Notes under the pieces: generated by a model
What the model saw: only the letters and a program-made list of their open reading frames with translations
What the model was told of the DNA's origin: nothing
Database searches by the model: none
Made by a program: the position numbers and the translations under genes
Source: Streptomyces ficellus
Lineage (GTDB): Bacteria; Actinomycetota; Actinomycetes; Streptomycetales; Streptomycetaceae
Assembly: GCF_009739905.1 (NCBI RefSeq)
Contig: NZ_CP034279.1
Span: forward strand, 4,092,001 to 4,156,000
DNA length: 64,000 bases
Reading direction: 5' to 3'
Shown here: positions 33,079-39,704 of the stretch, in pieces
Position numbering within the stretch: position 1 is the stretch's first letter
How the letters are laid out: each line of letters begins with the position of its first letter

Positions 33079-34074
33079 CTACCGTCGGCCGGCCGCGTCC
33101 CGGGCGGTCCGGAACGCGCGGCGGTAGACGGTGGGCGGGACGCCGAGCGCGGCCTGGAGGTGCTGGCGCATCGACTGGGCGGTGCCGAAACCGGCGTCCC
33201 GCGCGACCCGGTCGACCGGCAGGTCCGTGGACTCCAGCAGGTGCCGGGCGCGCTCCACGCGCTGCTGGGTGAGCCACTGGCCGGGGCTGACGCCCACCTC
33301 GTCGCGGAAGCGGCGGGTGAAGGTCCGCACGCTCATCGCCTCCCGCTCGGCCATGTCCCGCAGCTGGAGCGGCTCGTGGAGGCGCTCCAGCGCCCACGCG
33401 CGGGCGCGCGTGGTGGTGGCGAACTGCGGGTCGGGGACGGGCCGGTGGACGAACTGGGCCTGGCCGCCGTCCCGGTGCGGCGGTACGACGGTGCGGCGTG
33501 CGACGTCGTTGGCGACGGCCGACCCGTGGTCGCGCCGCACGATGTGCAGGCACAGGTCGATCCCGGCGGCGACCCCGGCGGAGGTGAGGACGTCACCGTC
33601 GTCGACGAACAGGACGCCGGCGTCGACCCGGACCTCCGGGAACAGCCGCTGGAAGTGCTCGGCGGACGCCCAGTGCGTGGTCGCGGGCCGGCCGTCGAGG
33701 AACCCGGCCGCGGCCAGCACGTACCCGCCGGTGCAGATCGCGACGAGGCGGGTGCCGGGGCGGACGTGGGCGAGCGCGGCGGTCAGCTCGGGGGTCAGCC
33801 TGCCCTCCTCGTAGACGGGTCCGAGTTCGTAGGAGGCGGGGATCACGACCGTGTCGGCGGTGGCGAGCGCCTCGGGCCCGTGCTCGACGGAGATGAGGAA
33901 GTCCGCGTCGGTTGCCACCGGCCCCGCGGACACTCCACACGTCCGGATCTCGTACAGGGGGCGGCCCTCGGCGTCCTTGGCGCGGCCGAAGATGCGGTGG
34001 GGTATGCCCAGTTCAAAGGGGAGGAGCCCGGCGAGGGCCAGGACGACGACGCGGTGCGGGGCGGATCCGGACAT
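33079..34074 (-). CDS. GlxA-type AraC family regulator
   Basis: 331 aa. The N-terminal DJ-1/PfpI-like domain (about 8-180) has VAICTGGYVLAAAGFLDGR with the nucleophile-elbow Cys. The C-terminal AraC HTH (about 225-325) has MSVRTFTRRFRDEVGVSPGQW and GFGTAQSMRQHLQAALGV. Such regulators often control amine or nitrogen catabolism. It is divergent from the broken MFS transporter gene, which was probably its target. Confidence 0.88.
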   Translation of the reverse strand: MSGSAPHRVVVLALAGLLPFELGIPHRIFGRAKDAEGRPLYEIRTCGVSAGPVATDADFLISVEHGPEALATADTVVIPASYELGPVYEEGRLTPELTAALAHVRPGTRLVAICTGGYVLAAAGFLDGRPATTHWASAEHFQRLFPEVRVDAGVLFVDDGDVLTSAGVAAGIDLCLHIVRRDHGSAVANDVARRTVVPPHRDGGQAQFVHRPVPDPQFATTTRARAWALERLHEPLQLRDMAEREAMSVRTFTRRFRDEVGVSPGQWLTQQRVERARHLLESTDLPVDRVARDAGFGTAQSMRQHLQAALGVPPTVYRRAFRTARDAAGRR

Positions 34075-34146
34075 GGCCCGATCGTAGCGGTAGGTGGCAT
34101 CCGGGCCACTGGTACGGTTCCGGGCCCGCTCGCGATGCTGTCGGAC

Positions 34147-34337
34147 GTGACCCAGACAACCCCTCCTCCCGCCGCGGCGGCCCCGGCGCCCGGGCCGGCG
34201 CCCGCCCGCCCGCCGCGCCGGCCCGTGCCCCGCGTCCACCGCGCCTGGTACGTCGCCGCCGTCACGTTCGTGACGATCATCGGCGCGGCGGGCTTCATCT
34301 CGCTGCCGGGCCTGCTGATCGACCCGCTGCACGGTGA
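34147..34337 (+). pseudogene. MFS transporter, N-terminal fragment (disrupted)
   Basis: About 64 codons beginning VTQTTPPPAAAAPAPG (or ATG 34135) and containing the first membrane helix of an MFS protein (WYVAAVTFVTIIGAAGFISL, then PGLLIDPLHGE). After the Glu at 34335-34337 the frame continues into unrelated sequence (RVVMLGEASAG) and stops at 34410. The matching C-terminal half begins near 37,889. By comparison with MFS proteins of this type about 200 internal residues are missing, so the gene cannot be functional. Confidence 0.75.
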
Positions 34338-34485
34338 GCGCGTGGTAATGCTGGGGGAAGCATCGGCGGGATCTGCTGATCAGATTCGGGAGACTCCGGC
34401 ACCACCCTGACGGTACGACAACGCCCCATGCTGAACAGTCCGGTTCCGGCCCCCTTGACCAGTGCTGTCCGGCAGAGTGAAGGTC

Positions 34486-34502
34486 GTGCAACCAGGCGCA
34501 AC
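34486..34502 (+). promoter_or_regulatory. Direct-repeat motif GTGCAACCA-N2-CGCAAC
   Basis: GTGCAACCAGGCGCAAC lies 23 bases before the first island gene. A nearly identical motif (GTGCAACCACGTGCAAC) lies at 36135-36151 before the small-gene group. Shared spacing and sequence suggest a binding site for the island's XRE regulator. Confidence 0.45.
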
Positions 34503-34524
34503 GCGCTCGACAGGGAGGGACGCC

Positions 34525-34758
34525 ATGGCCTTACGGTTCGTCGGTAAAGATCCCGAGTCCGGGGACCACGGATCCCCCGCTGTGTGGGTGGACCAAGAGT
34601 CGAAGGACCTTGTGATCCAGGGGTGGACAGCAGACGAGCGGACCACGGGTGAGAGTTCGCGGGATGTGCCGATCCCCGGGCATGAGTCGGTGATCAGGGT
34701 TCCGAAGCGGATGGTCCCGCTTCTCAGGGAGGCGCTCCGTGTCGCAGAGTCTGACTGA
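34525..34758 (+). CDS. Small hypothetical protein of XRE/DUF397-type locus
   Basis: 77 aa, starting MALRFVGKDPESGDHGSPAV and ending LREALRVAESD, with an acidic C-terminus. AGGGAGGGA precedes the ATG. No known domain is recognisable. The short length, position before a DUF6879 gene and 20-base overlap with it indicate translational coupling and membership of the same small regulatory operon. Confidence 0.7.
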   Translation: MALRFVGKDPESGDHGSPAVWVDQESKDLVIQGWTADERTTGESSRDVPIPGHESVIRVPKRMVPLLREALRVAESD

Positions 34759-35263
34759 CTTCTCTGACCTCATCAGGTCAGTGCAGGAGTCAGCCGTGCA
34801 CCTTGAGATGCGCGACACGTACGGCGTTGAGAACGAGATCGAAGGCTTCGCCGCATGGAAGCAAGGGCGCCGGCTCGACCCGGAGGACCGGGCTTCATGG
34901 TGGCGCCCCTGGCTCGACCTTGTTGAGGAGGTCACGGCCAAGGGCGTTGTCATCCGACGCGCCCGCATCGTCTCGGAGCCAGTCAGCGACTACATCGCCT
35001 TCGAGCACTCGGGCACCTTCACGAACGTGGCGGCTGGAGAGCAGATCCGTTGGCTTCCCCGTCGCAGTGCCTCGGACCTTGCCCTGCCGGGCAACGACTT
35101 CTGGTTGTTCGACGGTCGCCTTGTCCAGTTCAACGTCTTCGATGGGGTCGGACGGTGGGTCCACACTGACCAGACGGAAGACCCTGCCGTAGTCGAGCTG
35201 TGCGCGTCGGCGTTCGAAGCCGTGTGGGAGCGAGCCATCCCGCACGAGAAGTACGCCGTCTGA
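34739..35263 (+). CDS. DUF6879-family protein
   Basis: 174 aa. It is soluble, with many conserved aromatic residues (WWRPWLDLVEEV, DYIAFEHSGTFTNVAAGEQI, FWLFDGRLVQFNVFDG). The family is recognised from its typical place beside XRE/DUF5753 regulators in Streptomyces; no activity is known. GTG 34739 has GGGAGG 6 bases upstream and lies inside the preceding gene. Codon use is less G/C-biased than in the flanking chromosome. Confidence 0.75.
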   Translation: MSQSLTDFSDLIRSVQESAVHLEMRDTYGVENEIEGFAAWKQGRRLDPEDRASWWRPWLDLVEEVTAKGVVIRRARIVSEPVSDYIAFEHSGTFTNVAAGEQIRWLPRRSASDLALPGNDFWLFDGRLVQFNVFDGVGRWVHTDQTEDPAVVELCASAFEAVWERAIPHEKYAV

Positions 35264-35281
35264 TTCCTGACCGGTCAGCTC

Positions 35282-36130
35282 ATGCCTTCCTCTCCACTCT
35301 CCAGCGCCCAAGCGGCACGAGCCGCTGTGGCCGCCCGTTTGCAGGGCCTCATGCAAGACGCTGGTCTCACAGGGCATGAGCTGGCCGCTCGGTGCGGCTG
35401 GCACAAGTCGAAGTCCTCCCGGATCGCGCGCGGCAAGACGCCTCCCTCGGACGCTGACATCCGCGCCTGGTGCGCTGCGTGCGGGGCCGACGATCACGTG
35501 GCCGATCTGATCGCTGCGTCCCGAAACGCAGAATCGATGTACGTCGAGTGGCGGCAGATTCACCGTGACGGGATGCGGCGCGTTCATGAGCAGACCGTCC
35601 CGCTGTATCAGCGGACCCGCTCCTTTCGCGTATACGCGTCGAACGTCATGCCGGGAATGCTCCAGACTCCCGGCTATGCCGCAGGACTTCTGCGGTCGAT
35701 TACGACGTTTCAGGGAACCCCGGACGACGTAGCTGACGCCGTGCGGGCCCGGACGCAACGGTCCCGCGTGATCCGGGAGGGGGATCATCGATTCGCCCTG
35801 CTGCTCGAAGAGACGGTTCTCTACTACCGGGTGAGCGACGACGCCGCGATGGCCACCCAGCTTGAACACGTGCTCTCGGTGATGGGCCAGCCGAACGTAT
35901 CCCTCGGCATCATCCCGGCAAGGGCCCGCCGTACCGTCTGGCCGCTCGAAGCCTTCTACGCCTTCGATGATCAACAGGTGGCGGTGGAGACTCTCACGGC
36001 AGAGATCAACCTGACCGCGCCCGGCGAGATCCGTACGTACCTCCGTGCCTTCTCCGAGCTGTCCCGATCCGCCGTGCGCGGGGCCGAAGCCCGTGCCCTG
36101 ATCACGAAGGCTCTCTCCACCCTCGGGTGA
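35282..36130 (+). CDS. XRE-family regulator with DUF5753 (Scr1/WhiJ-like)
   Basis: 282 aa. The N-terminal HTH (about 10-75) has DAGLTGHELAARCGWHKSK. The DUF5753 domain (about 95-280) has FRVYASNVMPGMLQTPGYAAG, LLLEETVLYYRV and LGIIPARAR. Relatives pair with a small DUF397 or DUF6879 protein that antagonises them, as in the WhiJ/AbaA paralogue groups that affect development. A partner DUF397 gene lies at 36726. The start has only a weak ribosome site. Confidence 0.85.
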   Translation: MPSSPLSSAQAARAAVAARLQGLMQDAGLTGHELAARCGWHKSKSSRIARGKTPPSDADIRAWCAACGADDHVADLIAASRNAESMYVEWRQIHRDGMRRVHEQTVPLYQRTRSFRVYASNVMPGMLQTPGYAAGLLRSITTFQGTPDDVADAVRARTQRSRVIREGDHRFALLLEETVLYYRVSDDAAMATQLEHVLSVMGQPNVSLGIIPARARRTVWPLEAFYAFDDQQVAVETLTAEINLTAPGEIRTYLRAFSELSRSAVRGAEARALITKALSTLG

Positions 36131-36134
36131 ATCC

Positions 36135-36151
36135 GTGCAACCACGTGCAAC
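36135..36151 (+). promoter_or_regulatory. Direct-repeat motif GTGCAACCAC-GTGCAAC
   Basis: Second copy of the GTGCAACCA motif of 34486-34502, placed just after the XRE gene stop and upstream of the small-gene group. Confidence 0.45.
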
Positions 36152-36224
36152 AGCGTGGACCCCTCGCAACGCCGCTCCCTACGGTCTCTTCATCGACCTC
36201 GGCGGCGACAGGGAGGGCGCGACG

Positions 36225-36428
36225 GTGACGCGGACAGAACCCACGCGGTGGCAGGAAGCACCGGTAGAGCTGCCGATCCGGGAAGAGCGCCCTGCGCCCC
36301 GTCCGGTGCCCGGCTGCCCCGAGTGCGCGCGGCTCGGTCAGCTCCGTAAGGCAGCCGGGTTGGAGCGTGACAGCACCACGGTCGCGGACTGCAACATCCT
36401 GCTTCGGATGCACGGGACCGGTCACTGA
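36225..36428 (+). CDS. Small Cys-motif protein of accessory island
   Basis: 67 aa, starting MTRTEPTRWQEAPVEL, with a CPEC motif (about residue 36) and a later Cys in VADCNILLRMH, perhaps a zinc-binding site. GTG 36225 is chosen because GGGAGGG lies 7 bases upstream; the frame is open back to 36135. The stop overlaps the next start by one base. Such proteins recur beside XRE/DUF397 genes, but no function is known. Confidence 0.6.
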   Translation: MTRTEPTRWQEAPVELPIREERPAPRPVPGCPECARLGQLRKAAGLERDSTTVADCNILLRMHGTGH

Positions 36429-36646
36429 TGGACATGCAGACGTGGAGAGACGCAAGGACTCAGGCGACGGACGCGACGGAGTCCGTAGGCGCGGCACTCG
36501 CTGCGCTCGGAGTCCCCGAGTCCGCGTGGAGCGGCGTCCGGCCTGTGGTGACGCACACCGGGCAGGCATACGTCCACCTCGGGATGATCCGGTCTGATGC
36601 GGTTGAGCAGATCGCAGAAGCACTGCGGGTGCCCTCGACTCCCTGA
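36428..36646 (+). CDS. Small hypothetical protein of accessory island
   Basis: 72 aa, MDMQTWRDARTQATDATES to VEQIAEALRVPSTP. Helical and acidic, no Cys or membrane segment. It begins in a TGATG overlap with the preceding gene and so is coupled to it. No family recognised. Confidence 0.6.
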   Translation: MDMQTWRDARTQATDATESVGAALAALGVPESAWSGVRPVVTHTGQAYVHLGMIRSDAVEQIAEALRVPSTP

Positions 36647-36681
36647 GTCCACTCGAAGACTTCCGTCCGCTACGGGCGGGG

Positions 36682-36702
36682 GACGGCCCACTCTGGGCCG
36701 TC
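36682..36702 (+). terminator. Short hairpin before DUF397 gene
   Basis: GACGGCCC (36682-36689), loop ACTCT, GGGCCGTC (36695-36702). Perfect 8-bp stem just upstream of the DUF397 ribosome site; it may be a terminator of the preceding pair or may modulate translation. Confidence 0.4.
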
Positions 36703-36725
36703 AGCAGATCAGGAAGGACACAACG

Positions 36726-36950
36726 ATGACCGACCTGTACGGGCTCCCCATCGCAGGAGCCGAGTTCTCGAAGGCGTGCGGCGGCAACACCCACCCGGAC
36801 GGCGAGGCGTGCGTGACCCTCGCGAAGATCGGTCCGGACGCATGGGCCATGGGCGACAGCAAGCGCCCGGACGCCGAGCCACTGCGCTTCACCACGGCCG
36901 AGCTGGACGCGGCGGGCATCGACCCCGCCCGATTCGACCTCTCCGCCTGA
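36726..36950 (+). CDS. DUF397-like protein
   Basis: 74 aa. The family signature is seen in EFSKACGGNTHPDGEACVTL and WAMGDSKRPDAEPLRFTTAE, matching the usual C-x-E-V-A ... VRDSK pattern of DUF397. GGAAGGA precedes ATG 36726. DUF397 proteins are small partners or antagonists of XRE/DUF5753 regulators, here probably the one at 35282. A strong terminator follows. Confidence 0.75.
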   Translation: MTDLYGLPIAGAEFSKACGGNTHPDGEACVTLAKIGPDAWAMGDSKRPDAEPLRFTTAELDAAGIDPARFDLSA

Positions 36951-36970
36951 TCCACAACACCACCCGAACT

Positions 36971-37006
36971 GACGGCCCCGCCCTCACCCCGACGGGCGGG
37001 GCCGTC
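36971..37006 (+). terminator. Strong terminator hairpin after DUF397 gene
   Basis: GACGGCCCCGCCC (36971-36983) pairs perfectly with GGGCGGGGCCGTC (36994-37006) over 13 bp; the next bases are GTCATCTCTC. Confidence 0.75.
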
Positions 37007-37030
37007 GTCATCTCTCGGAACGGAGCGGCG

Positions 37031-37495
37031 GTGCACCACCACGGATACGCATGGCTGGGGGAAAAGAAGACGTTCGACAAGGAGAGCGTCCGCAGACCGG
37101 CCGGACAGGCCCCGACCGCAAGCAGCGAGATGGAGGTACAGGACCGGTACCGAGAAGCCGTGGCCGTGTTCCCGACCACCGACGTGCCCCCGATCCAGAC
37201 GGCGCAATGGCTCATGAAACCGCCCTCGATGATCCGAGGGACATGGGCAGAACCCAAGGAGGCCGGCGAGTGGCTGGGCCTCCAGCTCGCAGAGTTCGCA
37301 CCTCGTTTCGCCTCCGAGCAGGATCGGGAGGCAACCAGACTGGTTCTTCTGGTGAAGAGTGCAGTCGAGCGGTTGACGTGGGGAGGAGACGTATCCCTGG
37401 GCCACTACCTGAAGGGCACTGTCTTCCACTCCGTCGCCATCGTGACGTGCTCTCCAAACCGAGCCGCTCCCGACCTGCCCTGTCCCGCCCGGTAG
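37031..37495 (+). CDS. Hypothetical protein of accessory island
   Basis: 154 aa, MHHHGYAWLGEKKTF to CSPNRAAPDLPCPAR. The composition is normal for a soluble protein (VQDRYREAVAVF, EAGEWLGLQLAEFAPRF, LVLLVKSAVERLTW) and looks coding, though no family is recognised. GTG 37031 has GGAACGGAG upstream. The frame stays open further upstream across the terminator, so the start is uncertain. It lies between a terminator and a recombinase remnant. Confidence 0.5.
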   Translation: MHHHGYAWLGEKKTFDKESVRRPAGQAPTASSEMEVQDRYREAVAVFPTTDVPPIQTAQWLMKPPSMIRGTWAEPKEAGEWLGLQLAEFAPRFASEQDREATRLVLLVKSAVERLTWGGDVSLGHYLKGTVFHSVAIVTCSPNRAAPDLPCPAR

Positions 37496-37558
37496 GTCCG
37501 CGCGTGACAGCGGCCCCGGCGTATGTCGAGGGCCTGTCTGCGTCCCTGTGAGCCCGCC

Positions 37559-37781
37559 TCAGACGCTCTTTTTGATGTGGCGGTACAACGGTGGCGCGGC
37601 CTATACCCAGGGCCTTGACAATGGTTGTGACACTGTCTCCCTTGGCATGCCGAGCACGGGTTACGGCGAGCTTGTCGTCATCCACGACGGACGGACGCCC
37701 ACCGGCATTGCCTTTACGGGCCGCAGCCTCCAGCCCTTCCGGCGTCTTCTCCCCAATGCCTTCCCGCTCCACCTCTTCACT
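37559..37781 (-). pseudogene. Serine recombinase remnant (C-terminal HTH, frameshifted)
   Basis: The minus strand encodes SEEVEREGIGEKTPEGL, AAARKGNAGGRPSVVDDDKL and VTTIVKALGIGRATV, the hinge and Hin-like HTH typical of resolvase/invertase recombinases. One extra G then shifts the frame; removing it restores YRHIKKSV followed by TGA at 37559-37561, the normal family ending. The catalytic N-terminal domain is absent. This is the only trace of a recombination enzyme in the island. Confidence 0.75.
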
Positions 37782-37821
37782 GACGGCGAGCTGTTCAAGG
37801 GGTGGCGACCTCCCGGCGGCA

Positions 37822-37849
37822 GCCGAGGTCAGCGCATGGCTGTACCTCG
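37822..37849. repeat. Bulged hairpin near island right junction
   Basis: CCGAGGTCAGC and GCTGTACCTCGG pair over 11 bp with one bulged base and a GCATG loop, about 40 bases before the MFS sequence resumes. It could be a remnant of a recombination site. Confidence 0.3.
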
Positions 37850-37888
37850 GAGGGTGAGCGGACGCGCAGTACAGTCCTGCGCTTCGGG

Positions 37889-38292
37889 ATGTCGCGTCCG
37901 GCTGGTTCACCGACCGCTTCGACACCCGGCGGCTGCTGGCCGTCTACTACGCGCTGCGCGGCGTCTCGCTGCTCTTCCTGCCGATGCTGCTGGCGCCGTC
38001 CGTGCACCCGCCGATGGTCTTCTTCATCGTCTTCTACGGCCTGGACTGGGTGGCCACGGTGCCGCCGACGATCGCCCTGTGCCGTGAGCACTACGGCGAC
38101 GACTCGGCGATCGTCTTCGGCTGGGTCCTCGCCTCCCACCAGGTCGGCGCGGCGGTGGTCGCCTTCGCCGGCGGGGTGGCGCGGGACGTGTTCGGGTCCT
38201 ACGACGTCGTCTGGTACGCCTCGGGCGCCCTGTGCGCGGCGGCCGCCCTGATGGCCCTGGTGATCCGGCGGCGCCCCGCGCTCACGGCGTGA
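37889..38292 (+). pseudogene. MFS transporter, C-terminal fragment (disrupted)
   Basis: About 134 codons in the same family as the N-terminal fragment at 34147. They contain the MFS motif SGWFTDRFDTRRLLAVYYAL and the last membrane helices (MVFFIVFYGLDWVATVPPT, ending VIRRRPALTA). No start or ribosome site lies at the junction; in frame a stop occurs at 37855-37857. The coding region overlaps the convergent flavin reductase stop by 11 bases. It is a remnant of the gene cut by the island. Confidence 0.78.
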
Positions 38293-38896
38293 ACCGGCCG
38301 AAGGCGCCCCGGTGGAACAGCAGCGGGTCGCCGCCGTCCGAGGCGTCCAGGGCCTCCACCCGGCCCACCACGATCAGGTGGTCGCCCCCGGTGTGCACCG
38401 CGTGCACCGTGCAGTCCACCCAGGCGGGCGCGCCGGCCAGCCGGGGCGAGCCCGTCACGGGCGCCGGTTCGTGGGTCACGCCCGCGAACTTGTCGGCCCC
38501 GGTGGACCCGCTCACCGCGAACGCCCGGCACAGGCCCGCCTGGTCGGCGCCCAGGACGTTCACACAGAAGGAGCCGGCCCGGGCGATGCGCGGCCAGGTC
38601 GCGGACGTGCGCGCCACCATGAACGCGACCAGCGGCGGGTCCAGCGACAGCGAGGCGAACGACTGGCAGGCGAAGCCCGCCGGGCCCGCCCCGTCGTCCG
38701 CCGTGACGACGGTGACGCCGGTCGCGAAGTGGCCCAGCACCCGCCGGAACTCCGCCGGGTCCAGCGGCAGCCGCTCGTCGTCCCGCACCGCCCGCAGCGG
38801 CGGCGGCGGGGCGGCGCCCGTGGCCGGTGCCCCCACGGACCTCAGGTACCGGACGGCCGTGGCGGCCATGCCCGCGTGTCCCATCACGTCACTCAC
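38282..38896 (-). CDS. Flavin reductase-like protein
   Basis: 204 aa. The FMN-binding split-barrel domain (about 45-204) has FRRVLGHFATGVTVVTA, FACQSFASLSLDPPLVAFMV and SFCVNVLGADQAGL, typical of the small component of two-component flavin monooxygenases (HsaB/HpaC type). No matching oxygenase lies next to it. GTG 38896 is the longest start, overlapping the hydratase stop; ATG 38884 is an alternative. It is the last gene of the CoA-ligase/hydratase operon. Confidence 0.83.
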   Translation of the reverse strand: MSDVMGHAGMAATAVRYLRSVGAPATGAAPPPPLRAVRDDERLPLDPAEFRRVLGHFATGVTVVTADDGAGPAGFACQSFASLSLDPPLVAFMVARTSATWPRIARAGSFCVNVLGADQAGLCRAFAVSGSTGADKFAGVTHEPAPVTGSPRLAGAPAWVDCTVHAVHTGGDHLIVVGRVEALDASDGGDPLLFHRGAFGRFTP

Positions 38897-39704
38897 CCCT
38901 GTAGCGGGGCGTGCGGCGCTCCACGAAGCTCGCCACGCCCTCGTTGGCGTCGTACGTCGTCATGGTGATCTCCTGCGCGGCCGCCTCGGCGGCGAACGCG
39001 GTGGCACGGTCGGTGTCGAGCGAGGCGTTGACCAGCTGCTTGGTGAGGGCGATGGCCCGCGTCGGGCCGTGCGCCAGGCGTTCCGCCCAGGCGCGGGCCG
39101 TCTTCTCCAGCTCGCCGTCCGGGACGACCCGGTTGACCAGGCCCATCTCCCGGGCCCGCTCGGCGGGCAGCGCGTCGCCGAAGAACATCAGCTCCTTCGC
39201 CCGGTGCGGCCCCACCAGGCGCGGCAGCAGGTACGCGCCGCCGCCGTCCGGGACCAGGCCCCGGCGCACGAACACCTCGATGAACCGTGCCGACTCCGCC
39301 GCCAGCACCAGGTCGCACGCGAACGCGAGGTGCGCGCCGATCCCGGCGGCCGTGCCGTTGACGGCCGCGATCACCGGCTTCTCGCAGTCGAGCACGGCGC
39401 CGATCAGGCGCTGCGCGCCGAGCCGCAGCATCCGCGCGACGTCGCCGGAGACCCGCGCGGGGGCCGCGCCCCCGGTACCGCCCCCGGTGCCGGTCGCCGC
39501 GCCGCGCAGGTCGGCGCCGGAGCAGAAGCCCTCGCCGGTGGCGGTGAGGACCACGGCCCGTACGCCGGGGTCGGCGGACGCGTCCGCGAGCAGGGTGACG
39601 ATCCGGTCCCGCTGGCCGGGGGTGAGCGCGTTGAGCGTCTCGGGCCGGTTGAGGGTGATCCACGAGACGCCGTCGCCGGTGGTGTGGAGCACGGTCCCGG
39701 TCAC
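38889..39704 (-). CDS. Enoyl-CoA hydratase/isomerase family protein
   Basis: 271 aa. Crotonase fold: GFCSGADLRGAATG (oxyanion region), KPVIAAVNGTAAGIGAHLAFA (second oxyanion Gly) and FVRRGLVPDGGGAYLLPRLVG with the usual catalytic-loop pattern. It hydrates enoyl-CoA in the pathway. GTG 39704 gives a GTGA overlap with the CoA-ligase stop; GTG 39710 is also in frame. It is the middle gene of a three-gene minus-strand operon. Confidence 0.88.
   Translation of the reverse strand: MTGTVLHTTGDGVSWITLNRPETLNALTPGQRDRIVTLLADASADPGVRAVVLTATGEGFCSGADLRGAATGTGGGTGGAAPARVSGDVARMLRLGAQRLIGAVLDCEKPVIAAVNGTAAGIGAHLAFACDLVLAAESARFIEVFVRRGLVPDGGGAYLLPRLVGPHRAKELMFFGDALPAERAREMGLVNRVVPDGELEKTARAWAERLAHGPTRAIALTKQLVNASLDTDRATAFAAEAAAQEITMTTYDANEGVASFVERRTPRYRGE

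Larger units (their letters stand above)
34338..37888. mobile_element. Accessory island replacing the middle of the MFS gene
   Basis: About 3.55 kb of visibly lower-GC DNA lies between two fragments of one MFS gene. It carries seven small genes of the XRE/DUF397/DUF6879 type and the frameshifted C-terminal remnant of a serine recombinase at its right end. No flanking direct repeat was found at the junctions by eye. The missing MFS centre means that the island came in with, or was followed by, a deletion. Confidence 0.65.
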
